Below, piece after piece: positions 10,990 through 23,160 of a stretch of 64,000 nucleotides of DNA. Numbering within the stretch: the first letter of the stretch is position 1; each line of letters opens with the position of its first letter. The stretch spans positions 144,283,012 through 144,347,011 of the forward strand of contig NC_059073.1 of assembly GCF_020497125.1 (NCBI RefSeq), written 5' to 3'. Position numbers and translations under genes: made by a program. The notes beneath the pieces were generated by a model that had not been told where the DNA came from, ran no database searches, and saw nothing but the letters and a program-made list of their open reading frames with translations. Source of the DNA: Mauremys mutica. Its lineage: Eukaryota; Chordata; Testudines; Geoemydidae.

Positions 10990-11915
10990 AAAGGCTATTT
11001 GCAAGCTGCTATTGGCTACCTTGCATGTAAAAACTAATATCTCTGATAATGGGCCAATAATACAGTGAATATAAATGTTGTTTGAAAACCCATGTTTCTC
11101 CCACATCTTATCTATCAAGGTCTTTCTGTTAAAGGAAATTAAAATATCTGTTAATAGAAAGAGAAAAGAGATTGGCACAGATGAAATCCAAAAGCTAGAA
11201 CAGACATATTTAAAAGCTAAATAGACCAGAATGGGATCGGTGTACCAGAAATATCTGATGCAGCTGGGAGCAGGTGTCATGATGTCATTACTGAAGCTGA
11301 TGGCTGTGTGGGCACCAGGGCAGGAAATTGAGATGATAAAAGAACCCTGAGTCATTTAATGCAAAGTTGGAAATAGCTGGATTAGGAGAAAGTGCCAGAC
11401 AAATACATTTTAAAAAATTAATCAATGACAGAACCCTTATGGACAAATCCTATAGACTTTAATAGGGATTATGCCAGTAGGTTTTTTTATTGAAATTCAA
11501 CAGGTTTGCATAGAAAATATTCTATTTGAGTGAGAAAGTTACCCATGCAATAGATTTTTGGTTCAACCCATGGAATTCCATAGCAATACCATTATAGATA
11601 TACTTTATTCACACCCCAAAATAGTTGGACACTGTACAAACACCTAGAAATACAAGCCCAAGCCCCAAAAAGCTTAGAGGGCTATGCTTTTCTATTTAAA
11701 TTCTATAAGATGCAGAACCTGTAGAAAGTTTCACTGTGATTAAATTCTGTAGGACTTTTCCAGAAGTGCATGAAACACTGTCTCTTGCAAAGACAGCTCA
11801 AAAGACTTCATGGATGTTGATGTTATTGGGTCCTAATGCAACCCTTCTGGGTAGAACCCATGGGAAGAGAATACTTGGGAAAAACCACCACGAGGTTCAC
11901 GACATAGAGTTTTAC
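10990..11915. other. Stretch without a recognisable feature
   Basis: AT-rich sequence. The 150-codon minus frame at 10903-11355 runs from unique sequence into the CR1 end and shows no family signature. The 70-codon plus frame at 11736-11948 also shows no domain. Confidence 0.5.
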
Positions 11916-12450
11916 CTAGAACTGGTTGGGAATTTTTCAACAAAATAGTTTTTCATCAGAAAACATTGATTTGTCAAAACTGAAACTTTTCACAAGAAAC
12001 TACCCCAGTTCTGACGAGACTCTCACCGGGAAAGGTTTCTCAGGGAACTGATGGGCAGGATCCCCTGGGAGAATAACATGAGGGGGAAAGGAGTCCAGGA
12101 GAGCTGGCTGTATTTTAAAGAATCCTAATTGAGGTTGCAGGAAAAAAACATCCCGATGTGTAGAAAGAATAGTAACTACGGCAGGCGACCAGCTTGGCTT
12201 AAGAGTGAAATCCTTGCTGATCTTAAACGCAAAAAAGAAGCTTACAGTGGAAGGTTGGACAAATGACCAGGGAGGAGTATAAAAATATTGCTCAAGCATG
12301 CAGGAGTGAAATCAGGAAGGCCAAATCACACTTGGAGGTGCAGCTAGCAAGAGATGTTAAGAGTAACAAGAAGGGTTTCTTCAGGTATGTTAGCAACAAG
12401 AAGAAAGTCAAGGAAAGTGTGGCCCCTTACTGAATGAGGGAGGCAACCTA

Positions 12451-13763
12451 GTGACAGAGGATGTGGAAAAAGCTAATGTACTCAATGCTTTTTTTGCCTT
12501 TGTCTTCACAAACAAGGTCAGCTCCCAGACTGCTGCACTGGGCAGCACAGTATGGGGAGAAGGTGACCAACCCTCTGTGGAGAAAGAAGTGGTTCGGGAC
12601 TATTTAGAAAAACAGGAAGAGCTCAAGTCCATGGGGCCAGATGCGCTGCATCCGAGGGTGCTAAAGGAGTTGGTGGATGTGATTTGCAGAGCCATTGGCC
12701 ATTATCTTAGAAAACTCCTGGCAATCTGGGGAGGTCCCGGATGACTGGAAAAAGGCTAGTGTAGTGCCCATATTTAAAAAAGGGAAGAAGGAGGATCCAG
12801 GGAACTACAGGCCAGTCAGCCTCACCTCAGTCCCTGGAAAAATCATGGAGCAGATCCTCAAGGAATCAATTCTGAAGCACTTAGAGGAGAGGAAAGTAAT
12901 CAGGAACAGTCAGCATGGATTCACCAAGGGCAAGTCATGCTTGACTAACCTAATTGCCTTATATAAGGAGATAACTGGGTCTGTGGATGAGGGGAAAGCA
13001 GTGGATGTGTTATTCCTTGACTTTAGCAAAGCTTTTGATATGGTCTCCCACAGTATTCTTGCCAGCAAGTTTCAAGAAGTATGGGCTGGATGAATGGACT
13101 ATAAGGTGGATAGAAAGCTGGCTAGATCGTCGGGCTCAATGGGTAGTGATCAATGGCTCCATGTCTAGTTGGCAGCTGGTATCAAGTGGAGTGCCCCAAG
13201 GGTCAGTCCTGGGGCTGGTTTTGTTCAATAGCTTCATTAATGATCTGGAGGATGGCGTGAATTGCACCCTCATCAAGTTTGCAGATGACACTAAACTGGG
13301 AGGAGTGGTAGATACGCTGGAGGGTAGGGATAGGATACAGAGGGACCTAGACAAATTAGAGGATTGGGCCAAAAGAAATATGATGAGGTTCAACAAGGAC
13401 AAGTGCAGAGTCTTGCACTTAGGATGGAAGAATCCCATTCACTGTTACAGACTTGGGACCGAATGGCTAGGAAGCAGTTCTGCAGAAAAAGACCTAGGGG
13501 TTGCAGTGGACGAGAAGCTGGATATGAGTCAACATTGTGCCCTTGTTGCCAAGAAGGCTGATGGTATTTTGGGCTGTATAAGTAAGGGCATTGCCAGCAG
13601 ATCGAGGGACGTGATCATTCCCCTTTATTTGACATTGGTGAGGCCTCATCTGGAACACTGTGTCCAGTTTTGGGCTCCACACTACAAGAAGGATGTGGAA
13701 AAATTGGAAAGAGTCCAGCGGAGGGCAACAAAAATGATTAGAGGGCTGGAGCACATGACTTAG
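12451..13763 (+). pseudogene. CR1 reverse transcriptase, frameshifted
   Basis: In intact elements this enzyme copies CR1 RNA at a nicked target. Three overlapping frames carry the domain. 12451-12744 has the linker and N-terminal RT ('SMGPDALHPRVLKELVDVIC'). 12695-13093 has 'GNYRPVSLTSVPGKIMEQIL', 'QHGFTKGKSCLTNL' and motif A '[14 protein letters not shown]'. 12987-13763 has motif B '[20 protein letters not shown]', the catalytic 'FADDTKLGG' and the thumb. Frameshifts near 12700-12745 and 13060-13095 and a stop at about 13762 break it. The catalytic residues are still readable, so decay is moderate. Confidence 0.85.
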
Positions 13764-14091
13764 GAGGAGAGGCTGAGGAGACTGGGATTGTTTAGTCTGC
13801 AGAAGAGAAGAATGAGGGGGATTTGATAGCTGCTTTCAACTACCTGAAAGGGGGTTCCAAAGAGGATGGATCTAGACTGTTCCCAGTGGTACTTGATGAC
13901 AGAACAAGGAGTAATGTTGTATTAGGGGAGGTTTAGGTTGGATATTAGGAAAAACTTTTTCACTAGGAGGGTGGCGAAGCACTGGAATGGGTTACCTAGG
14001 GAGGTGGTGGAATCTCCTTCCTTAGAGGTTTTTAAGGTCAGGCTTGACAAAGCCCTGGCTGGGATGATTTAGTTGGGAATTGGTCCTGCTT

Positions 14092-14487
14092 TCATAGATT
14101 CATAGAATTAAAGTCAGAAGGGACCATTATGATCATCTAGTCTGACCTCCTGCACAATGCAGGCCACAGAATCTCACCCACCCACTCCTGTAACAAACCC
14201 CTAACCTATGTCTGAGTTATTGAAGTCCTCAAATCGTGGTTTAAAGACCTCAAGGTGCAGAGAATCCTCCAGCAAGTGACCCAGGCCCCATGCTTCCGTA
14301 ACTAATTTTCTTAATTCTTTAAAGTTAGCCCTTTTGAAATCAAAAACCCTAGTCCCAGATCTATTTTTGTTTATCCTTCCATCTAGTTTGAACTGAATTA
14401 GCTCATGATCGCTCGAACCAAGGTTGTCCCCTACAGCCATGTCTTCTATGAGGTCCTCACTACTCACCAAAACCAAATCTAAAATGG
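14092..14487 (-). mobile_element. Internally deleted CR1 fragment nested in a CR1 3' end
   Basis: On the minus strand it reads the end of the endonuclease ('AILDLVLVSSEDLIEDM', 'GSSDHELIQFKLDG' with the Ser-Asp-His motif intact) and then jumps directly to the RT C-terminus ('LHLEVFKPRFEDFNNSD') and the 3' tail 'catagattcatagaattaaa'. The whole RT core is missing. It could be a deletion after insertion or a mobilised deleted copy. Confidence 0.75.
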
Positions 14488-14598
14488 CAGGGGGTTGGAC
14501 TAGATGACCTCCTGAGATCCCTTCCAACCCTGATATTCTATGATTCTATGATTCTCAGGTCCACAGTGAAATTGCTAGTCAAAACACGTATCTGTATG

Positions 14599-14735
14599 TA
14601 GAGCCCAGTGGTTAGCATGCTAACTGGGGAAGTGAGAGACCCAGGTTCAAGTATCTGCTCTGAATCAGGCAGAGCAGGAATTTGAAGCCAGGTGTCCCAT
14701 ATCCCACAGGAATACCTTAACCACTGAGCTACTAG
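14599..14735. repeat. Inverted pair of tRNA-like promoters (SINE-like foldback)
   Basis: Forward: A-box-like 'gtggttagcatgctaact' and B-box-like 'ggttcaagt'. On the reverse strand the other end reads 'tagctcagtggttaaggtat' with 'gcttcaaattcc'. The two halves face each other around 'gctctgaatcaggcagagc', so each strand offers a possible Pol III internal promoter. Probably an old tRNA-derived repeat. Confidence 0.5.
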
Positions 14736-14889
14736 CAATTCTGGGTAGGGGGTGTGTGTCTCTCTCCATTTGTCACCCCACAGCCTTACGTTCTGTGAAA
14801 AACCTCAGAAAACCTCAATTTTCTGATCTGGAATGGGAAATATTTAGAAAATGTTCACAGGGTAGGAAAATTGTTTCCCATCCAGCTCT

Positions 14890-16209
14890 AGTTTCATCCG
14901 AGTACTCCCTTCCAGCGGGAGTGGGGGTTCTCTAAGACTATGAAGCCGTGATATCAACTTGGCAATTCTATTCTCAGCCCTGTGAACCTGTATGGTGTGC
15001 TAGCATCTTCGCTGCTCTACAGTCCTGCCTTCTGCTCGCAATGAGATGTTCTCCCCTAATACTCAGCACTTGTCATCCATAGATCTCAAAGTGCTTAACA
15101 GAATTGGGTAAGTATCATTGTCCCCCAGTGCCTGGCCATGCTGTGGTGGCACTAAAATTGAGCTTGGAGGGGGAACATTTGCTGGTTAGTATGAATTAAA
15201 CATAAAGATTTGCAAACCGTAAGCTCATTACAAATCATGTTTCCCTTCAGGCAAAGTAGTCCTGTGCAGAGGACAGCTGGTTTAATGGCTTCAATTCTGC
15301 ATTCCACAGCAAAAAGTACTTGAGGGGGCATTAGACCACAGCTGCATTTTTAGACACCATTGTACATGGAAGCATCAGCACTTCAGGAGGGTCATAACAG
15401 GTCATTGGCTCAGCATGGGAGGTCCCTGGGCCCTGTGTACCTGGTACAGTCCTGGAGATGTGTCCGATGACAGTTTTATTGCTATTCAGGGTGCAATCCA
15501 TTGAATAACAGGTTTAACAAAAACCAAAACCCTGCTTTCATGCAGGACAGGTGAAATAGCAAGGCTCCAGAACTGTAAGTCAAGCAAGATTCAGGCCTGG
15601 TATAACTATGTACTCAGGGGTGTGAAAAACCCATCCCTGCATGACGTAATTATACCAACCTAGCCCCCTGTGTAGATGCTGCTATGTCGAGAGGGCTGGT
15701 TCTCAGTGACACAAAAGCCCCCTTTATACCATTCTCGCAACATCATGGGGCCTTAATACAGGTGTGAATTACATTTGCCCTCATTCAAAGGCCCCACTGC
15801 ACTGGCCGAATGGTGCAAATGAGAAGCAGACCCAAAGGATGAAATCCTGATCCCACTGAAGTCAGTGGGAGCTTTCCCACTGACTTCAGTGCAGTCCGGA
15901 TTTCACCCGTGTGCCCTGTATAATGCACATACACATTCCTGAGCAATGGAGTTATATCAGCCTTTTTAACTCTGTTCTGTTTGCCACAGACAGGCAGATT
16001 AGCAGTGCATAAATGGAAATTGGAAAAGGCGTGTTTTACAATAGCCCTGAGCAGTAACATATTGTCAAAATGACTATTTGTGGTAAAGAAATGTTAGAAT
16101 AATTTCCTTACCAATTATAAAAGGAACAGACTGGGGCTTAATGGCTACAGCCTGTTCTACAGTTTCTTTTATGCCACGTTTTACAGAAAAGCACAATTTT
16201 GCTCCAAAA
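14890..16209. other. Non-coding stretch with small foldback repeats
   Basis: A hairpin repeat at about 15838-15908 ('cccactgaagtcagtgggag' followed by its complement) is a common amniote foldback unit; relatives lie near 47270 and 56850. Another MITE-like unit is near 15590-15750. I see no gene. Confidence 0.5.
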
Positions 16210-16462
16210 TGTGCACATTTCTCCTTTTCATCTCTGTGCCTGTAAAACATGGAAAGTTTGTTTTGTTGTCCAGCAGCTTTTACTGGTTGCCAAAATCATC
16301 TCATTGCTAAAATTATTGTTTTCAATGTGTCCATACAATGGTCACATTGAAAACAATAATTTTAGCAATGAGATGATTTTGGCAACCAGTAAAAGCTGCT
16401 GAACAACAAAACAAACTTTCCATGTTTTACAGGCACAGAGATGAAAAGGAGAAATGTGTACA
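16210..16462. repeat. Near-perfect 253-bp palindrome
   Basis: The arms 16210-16334 and 16338-16462 are reverse complements over 125 bp with only three mismatches that I can see (pairs 16213/16459, about 16270/16402 and 16330/16342), leaving a 3-nt centre 'aca'. Both strands therefore encode the same short open frame. I see no flanking target duplication and no similarity to the other repeats in this window. RNA from it would form a very long hairpin. Confidence 0.95.
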
Positions 16463-17404
16463 ACACACCTTTTGAAATATACACCTAGCGTCAGTTTATT
16501 GCCTTGAAATAAGAAAGCTTCTGTTTGATCCACAAAATAAGCGAACATGCATTATAGGCCTGATCCTGAGGCGTGGTGAGTTCCTTCTTGTCCACAGGCC
16601 TTCTGCTAACTTCCCTGACAGTTCTCAGGCTTCTCTGCCTTTCCGGGTTTTATCAAGAATCAAAATGACCGAAAAACAGAAGGTCTGCTCTCTGACAGAA
16701 CTGGGATGGAAATGGTGGGCCACTCATGGGAAACCTGCTCCTTTGTAATTCCCAAGCCAGTTTCTAAATCTCTCGTGGAATAGTCCCATGAACCATAGAG
16801 AATGAGAGTTTGTGTTCTACTGTTCTCCAATGATGGTATAGGTCCTGATTCCTGAAGCACTTAGATCACCCCAAGGGGAGAGATGTTATTGAAGGGGTGT
16901 AATAGGCCATATAATTAGGAAAAATGGAATGAAATTAAACAAAGAGAAAATAAAGAACATTTTCCTAATAGGAAGCTGTATAAACTCCCAAATGAATCGG
17001 TAGGAGCCCCTCCATGAATCATTGCAAACTGGACTGAGCAAAGCACTGGACATCACATTGTAGGTAGCAGCTCTGCATTAGCCAGCATGAAACTGGCTAA
17101 GATGGCTGGATGGGAAAGACCTCACTGCTACTATGGGAAAAACTCCATGCATATTACTGGCTCTCAGGCGTCGGTTAGAAAGCTCTGGGAGTATATTGCT
17201 TAGTCTATAGCTTTTGTGTTGTGTTGGAAAAAGTCCCCACTGATGTCAGAGTCAGAGGCTTGTTAACTACCTGTCCTGTGTTTATGATGAAAGGTCTGAG
17301 ACCCAAGCTCCAGAGGCAGTGGTAGCAGCTTTTATATGTCTCAGGATTTTTTTGTGTTTCCTCAATACTCTGCTCTAAGCCTGAAACAGTTTTTTTGTTA
17401 ATAG
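16463..17404. other. No recognisable feature before the first tetraspanin exon
   Basis: No repeat that I can name and no exon with a domain. The T-rich tract 'ttttttgttaatag' just before 17405 is the splice acceptor of the exon that follows. Confidence 0.5.
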
Positions 17405-17458
17405 GTCCCTGGAGAAGTCATCAACACTCTGTGTGGATACAAGACCCTTGAAAAAGAG
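17405..17458 (+). CDS. Tetraspanin (TSPAN15-like), internal exon
   Basis: This 54-nt exon lies between 'ttttttgttaatag' and 'gtaacata' and encodes VPGEVINTLCGYKTLEKE, phase 0 at both ends. The pattern 'NTxCGYKT' is the late part of the large extracellular loop in the TSPAN15 group, where the Cys takes part in a loop disulphide. It joins in frame to the exon at 23161, and the family has a short exon at exactly this point. Tetraspanins are four-pass membrane proteins that organise partner proteins; TSPAN15 and its relatives regulate the protease ADAM10. The exon carrying the CCG motif was not found upstream. Assignment to a tetraspanin is firm only together with the next exon. Confidence 0.8.
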
Positions 17459-20059
17459 GTAACATACGCCTTTCATTTGCAATGTAGCTCTCTGCTTGCT
17501 GGCTCCTCCTTCATGAGCCATTCATTCTAAAGGCATATGCTACTTTAGGAGCTATATGCAGGACTGGATGATTCGGGCACACTGCAAAGCTTTTCCTCTT
17601 AAGAGGAGTCTGAGGAAGGAGTAGTGCTTTGAGAGGTGGTGTTGGGGAGAGTGCGGTATATCTTATTTGTGCTACAGGGTTATTTGGTCAATGTCCTACT
17701 TCATGAGTTGCTGTTCATTTTCCTATTGATTTGTCGTGTGTCTAATCAGCCACTAGGATGTCTAAAAATGAGAGAGGTGTCTCTCTGAGTTTTCTCATCT
17801 GCTATAAATCCAATCCTCTGCTGCATCAGAACCAAACAAATAAATAAATGTACCTTCTTTTCTAATAGCTGATGAGCTGAGGAAAGCTTAATTGGGGGTA
17901 TTTTCTCTGTATTTTTATAACTAAGCTATTTTTGTGGTGGGTTTCATTTTTTTTTAAACTTCTATCAGAATAGCAGTCCGCTTTCCAGCAGCCTGAGTGA
18001 TGGACAGAAATTCCTCGTGGTGTCAGTTTTTGGGGCAGTGACTGTCTTGCTGTAATGTCTGTACAGTACCTAGCGCAGTGGGATCCATGACTGGGGCTAA
18101 TAGTCATTACCACAAGACAGATAAATAGCTGATTTTTTTTTTTAGCACCTTTCATTCCTAAGGACATCATGTCTCCACTAAAATGCAGGGCATCCATCTC
18201 TGGAGAGGGGCATGCAGCAGTCACTTGGTTCCCCACACAATCACTGTAATTTGTTATTCTTGTTATATGCTCAATATTCGGGTCACTCTCAGCAGCTCCA
18301 GGAAGATCAGGACCTCATTGTGCCAGCTGCTGTCCAAACAAATAGAAAGAGCTGGTCCCTGCCTCAGCCATGGGAGGAGCATAACATTTGTTAACAATGC
18401 TGCCAGAGCACGACCCCCATTGTTATAAGCATCATCAGATTTGTAAGGTCTGCACAGAGCAGAGAAGGCCTTGGGATTTTTAAGGTCTTGTCTATAATGA
18501 GTAAATTGAATGGAGCGCAACTTATGAAATTCATAAAGGCCAAGGGCCAAATTTGAACCTTTACCTCTAGCAACTTTCAAGTCTGATTATTAGACCACTG
18601 AGCCATCTTTGTCACATTAGAATGAAATTTGTCATGTGGCACCTTGCCCTGCCACCTAGTTAATTCTATAGATAACTATGATTTCTGTTAGTTGGCTATA
18701 GGGGAAAGGAAAGATTTCATTACTGTCAAAGGGGAAGACAAACAATGGAAGCTCAAGATTAAGCTGCCACTATAAATACAAACGTATATGCTGTAAAATG
18801 CTCGTTAGTAGCTATGTAATAAAGGGCGTTCACCCACAACCTTTCCCACCCACCCATTATTCATTTGGGGATAATTAAGTTAAAAAGCTGGTAGGCAAAT
18901 AGGAAAAAAAAAATCAGAAAGCCAGAATGCTAAGCTCTCCTTTATAAAGGACTGTCTGATGTATCCATTACAACTGGCTTGTCATGCAGATCCTGAGCCC
19001 AGAAGCATGATGCCTCCGAAAATAAACATGTCCACTGCAAATGGTAACTTGTGTTTACAGCTTAGAAAGATCATTAAACCTGTCATCTCCTCATCCCCAG
19101 CTGATTCTATGTGACAAACATGATAATTAAGAAAGGTGAGGAGGGCACGGCGCAGCCTGTCAAACACCACCAACAACAAAAAGGGGGTAAAGCAAAGTGT
19201 ATGAATCATGCGTTTTCATGACAGGTTGGTTTGTCCTTTTAAAAGGCTTTCAACTCCAGATCTGACAGGAAGGTTGTCTCCGGTCTTAAAAAGGCTTGGA
19301 ATCATGTGGGGAGTGTCCTCACCTGTCATACTCACCTACTTCACTGAGGTAGCATTTCACTGTCATCCTGTTTAATTTCTGAGTATGCATCTCAGAGGAG
19401 GATGTCCTCTTTGGCTTGTGGGGTTGCTTTTCCCCTCCACAGCTGCCCAGAGATTGCTCTCTCTGTGCAATTGCTTTTCTTTTTGTAGCCGACCCACAAT
19501 GTGGGGGTGGGGGGGGGGCTGCTCTTACCCCAGATGGTTGACCAATGAGTACTGCTGAGCTCTTCAAGGTGGATAACTTGTTAATCCCACCAACTCAGGC
19601 CTGTGTAACACACCGGGGCGTAGGCGATGCAACCTAGTGGTTGGAGCAGAATTAGACATGTGGTCGGAGACAAGCCAATGGTCAGGGCCACAGTCACTTA
19701 GGGAGGGTTTATTGGGCCCAGCCAAGTTCATTGAGCTGCTTAATGACATGCCTGGGGCCAGCTGAGTTCCTGATAGCCTGAAGTTGCCCCACCTATAGGA
19801 ATCTCTTCTCTCAGAAGTGGCAGGTGCTGTTGTGGAGCACGTTATTTATATAGTATTGTTATTTATTTGTATTGCAGTAGCACCTGTCCACCCTTCTCAA
19901 GAATCAGGGCCCCCTTGTGCTAAAGAACAGAGGGTCCGTGCCCCAAAGAGCTTACAGTCGGAGTGCTTTTTTAAGTGCCTTAGAAACAATCTGTAAAAAC
20001 TCCTAATAAAAATAACAATTTGCACTTTTACAGCACCTTTCCTCCGTCACAACTATTCA
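17459..20059. other. Intron sequence, no further gene seen
   Basis: A 5.7-kb intron (17459-23160) starts here. Degraded dispersed repeats with 'gtacagtacctagcgcagtg' (about 18055) and 'gtattgcagtagcacctgtc' (about 19871) are present. Short open frames at 18183-18580 and 19319-19567 show no domain. Confidence 0.5.
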
Positions 20060-20290
20060 TTAAAAATGAGGCAGGTTGGTTTTGTGGGTAGATCCCAGGA
20101 CTGGACGTTGGAAGACCAAGGGATCTGTCCAACTGTGTGATCTAGGGGCAGCATGCCTCAATTTCCACATCTTGTAAAATGGGCACCATACTTCCCTTGC
20201 TCACCAGAGTCTGGTCCATGCCTCTCTTCTACCTGATGTGAAATGTTTTGAGTTCCTCTGGTGGAAGGTGCCAGAAGTGCAACAATTTAT
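20060..20290 (+). repeat. MIR SINE copy
   Basis: It has the MIR-type segments 'gcctcaatttccacatcttg' and 'taaaatgggcaccata'. Old and mutated. Confidence 0.5.
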
Positions 20291-20644
20291 TATTTAGCAG
20301 TAAGCCTCAGGATACCCCTGTGAGGTAGGTAAATATTCTATACAATTGACAGGTAACAGAGGCAGAGACAGGCTAAGTCATTTTCCCAAGGTCACACAGG
20401 ACCTATCTGAAAACTGCTAGCCATCGCCAGCTTCCATTGGAGAGGGTTGAGAGTGCTGAGCAGGCCTGTTTCAGAGGTAGGAACAGAGCCAAAGAGGAGT
20501 TTCCTAGTTATTTGCTCTGACTACTAGACCAACACACACCTGTTTTCATTACCCCAAATTCAGAGCTTGACACTCTGTGTGGGTAAACAAAAAGCCTTCA
20601 GTCTGTCTGGAATTCAGCAAACAGATCATCTCAAAGGCTTAGAA

Positions 20645-21036
20645 CAGGGGTGGCCAACCTGGGGCTCTGGAGCCACATGCGGCTCTTCAGAAGTTAATAT
20701 GCAGCTCCTTGTATAGGCACCAACTCCGGGGCTGGAGCTACAGGCGCCAACTTTCCAGTGTGCCCAGGGAGTGCTCACTGCTCAACCCCTGACTCTGCCA
20801 CAGGCCCTGCCCCCACTCTCCCTTTCCCGCCCCCTCCTCTGAGCCTGCTGTGCCCTCACTCCTCCTCCTCCCCCCCCAGAGCCTCCTGCATGCCACAAAA
20901 CAGGTGATCAGGAGGTGCTGATCGGCAGGCACTGGGAGGGGGAGCTGATGGGGGGCTGCTGACGTATTACTATGGCTCTTTGGCAATATACATTGGTAAA
21001 TTCTGGCTCCTTCTTAGGCTCAGGTTTGCCACCCTG
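20645..21036. mobile_element. hAT MITE with 8-bp duplication
   Basis: The ends are 'caggggtggccaacctgg' on the left and 'gtttgccaccctg' on the right. 'gcttagaa' flanks it on both sides (20637-20644 and 21037-21044), an 8-bp duplication as expected for hAT. The interior is C-rich and non-coding. The ends resemble those of the element at 62044-62570. Confidence 0.85.
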
Positions 21037-21354
21037 GCTTAGAAACTCACGCTGCTCTGGGTTTTGTTTCTATGTAATGGAAAGGGAATTATGAAATCTG
21101 AAGGCAAGTCAAAGACATAACTGATCAAATGCAAAAGGCAATGGTGGTTTGCGGGAAAACTGTTTGTGTAGGATGGGATTTGGGCATGCAGTGCATACAG
21201 TAGAGAGGGAGAGATGGTGTTTATATGCCTATTAGCATTTTCTCTAAGTAACAGCAACTAGATTGTTTTCTGACACTGAATTCCTGAGTGATCTGATTTG
21301 GTGACTTCAGGGAACTGGATATTCATTATCTCTGATTTCCAGAACAGACTTTGA

Positions 21355-21440
21355 GCTATGAAACCTGTGTTTTAGCTCAGGCAGTAGAGGTTCATGCTTC
21401 TAGATCCAGGGTTCAGAGCTTGACCTTTCCAGGTATGGTA
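21355..21440 (+). repeat. tRNA-like SINE fragment
   Basis: 'tagctcaggcagtagaggtt' looks like a tRNA A box and 'agggttcagagc' like a B box, spaced about 40 bp apart. No CR1 tail is visible. Identity uncertain. Confidence 0.4.
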
Positions 21441-23160
21441 CATTACATGTACATACAGGATTATCTCATTGACTATAACATTAAGGGCCGAATTGCAGGT
21501 GTCTCAATATTAAAGCTAGTGCTTTGTGAGCACAGGGTATGCGTGGAGGACCATTAGCACTACTTACAGTGCTGTACACCCCAAACAGGACGTGACCAAG
21601 TGGAAATGGGTACATGGACAGAGCTCTGCCCATACTACACACCTAAAAATGCTGCTAGGAGCACACGCTGCAGTTTGTTTGTTTTGGTTTGCTGCTTTTT
21701 CTGAGCTCTGTTCTCCCCAGCTCCTGCACAGCATAGGCATGATGCTTCCAGACACCCCCCAGCACAGTGCCCTTTTATCATCTCTAACACAAAGTTCTGG
21801 CTGGCATAGTTATAATGTAGCCCTGAATCTGTTTGGTCCATGTCTATAATATTATAGAAGCAATGTGCAATAGGAATTTTAAGAAGGTGAAATCAACCAT
21901 CTGCCTCATGACTTCCCCATTCTGAATGCTTGTAAATTTCAGTGTGTTGATAACAGTAGCAAGACAAAGTTCCCCTAATACAGCTTTTAGCCCTCAAGTG
22001 GATTCAGTCTCCCATCTTTTCGAAAACTGCTAATGGGGGTATTAGCTGTGCAATGGTTTTGTCTTGTGGATGCACAGGTGCACTCTAAAGACTGTCAACT
22101 TATTTCATTTAGGCTGCCTATGCTAACGATTTTTGGCCACTGTTAACCTGGACTGGATTTAAACCAGTGACTCAGCAGAAGTGCTAGACTCCATCTCACA
22201 GACCATGACACGTCTTTCTGAGCTGAAGGAGGCTTTCCTGGGCCCGTTCCAAACTCGGATACACCAGATAAATGAGACTAGAATTCACCCCTTTTTGTCT
22301 TCTAATTTGTGAATGGTCTCTAAGGCTCTGGATTAGTTTTTTTTCCTATCCTGAATATTTTCCAGCTAGTTTCCTCTTAAAATCATATGTCATCAAAATG
22401 CAGCCTCTGTTCTCTCAATGGGTTTAAGAAAAGCAACAGCAGTACCATAAGCCCAATGCAGATACACAAGTTAAACACAGATGCTGACTCAAATGTGCTC
22501 CAATACCTTAGATATCATAGGTCATTTTAATAGGCCTCCATTGTAGGCAGGGGAGGTCAATACTCATAATTTACTGTGATGCATTTTGCTGCTACTGCAC
22601 GGCACAAATTCTATCAAGGCCAGTGAAATTACAGCCACGTAAGAGCAATCCTTTTTTAGCATTTATAGCTGTCCCTGATTTTGTTCCCAGGTTTTAGCAG
22701 ATAGATGGGCTCATTTAGGAAAGAGAGAAGTCTGTGCATAGTGACGCACTTTCAGAGATCTCACAGAAAATACATCTAGTAACCACAGCCGAAAAATGCA
22801 GATCCGTCTGATCTGGCTGAAGTTGTTATAGTTTTAGGTAGAAAGGCTTTGGGCTTGAATATTAAATGCACAAGGAAGGTGAAGGTTAACCATGAGGTTT
22901 ACCTTGATTTCAGTGCATTGTGTAAGAATTGAATCCACTCTCTAAAAAGATGCATTTTTTACATACCTAGTGGTTGCATCCTAGTATAAAAAGCTTTGGA
23001 AGTGAATATTGCAAAGAAATAAGTTACCCCTGGGTGTAACATATACCTTGGAATCTAATTGCTGGCAACCCGGATCACTTCAAAGGCACAAGAGCAGTTA
23101 GGCTCCCAGCTCCCATTGGCTTTCAAAATATCTTACTCCCTGGTTTTGTTCTGCTTGCAG
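21441..23160. other. Intron sequence without recognisable features
   Basis: Mixed-composition intron of the tetraspanin gene. The frame at 21526-21849 has no domain. The intron ends with the acceptor tract 'gttttgttctgcttgcag' at 23143-23160. Confidence 0.5.

Larger units (their letters stand above)
12006..14557 (+). mobile_element. CR1 LINE, 5' truncated, with RT and 3' tail
   Basis: It begins in the ORF2 linker, continues through the RT and ends with the tail 'ccctgatattctatgattct'. Another CR1 fragment (14092-14487) is inserted just before the tail: the host reads 'attggtcctgctt' up to 14091 and resumes with 'gcagggggttggactagatg'. Confidence 0.9.
11918..14886. mobile_element. TIR element (TA-flanked), split by a CR1
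   Basis: The left part (about 11918-12005, 'gaactggttgggaatttttc') and the right part (about 14780-14886, ending 'tttcccatccagctc') have inverted ends and are each flanked by TA. The halves would form one element of about 200-300 bp, plus the inverted tRNA-like unit at 14599, before the CR1 at 12006-14557 inserted. TA flanks suggest a Tc1/mariner-type MITE, but this is not certain. Confidence 0.55.

Noticed and set aside
15115..15180. 'CCGG' codons after an acceptor-like 'tcccccag', considered as the missing loop exon
   Set aside because: The segment belongs to a dispersed MIR-like repeat and soon meets a stop.
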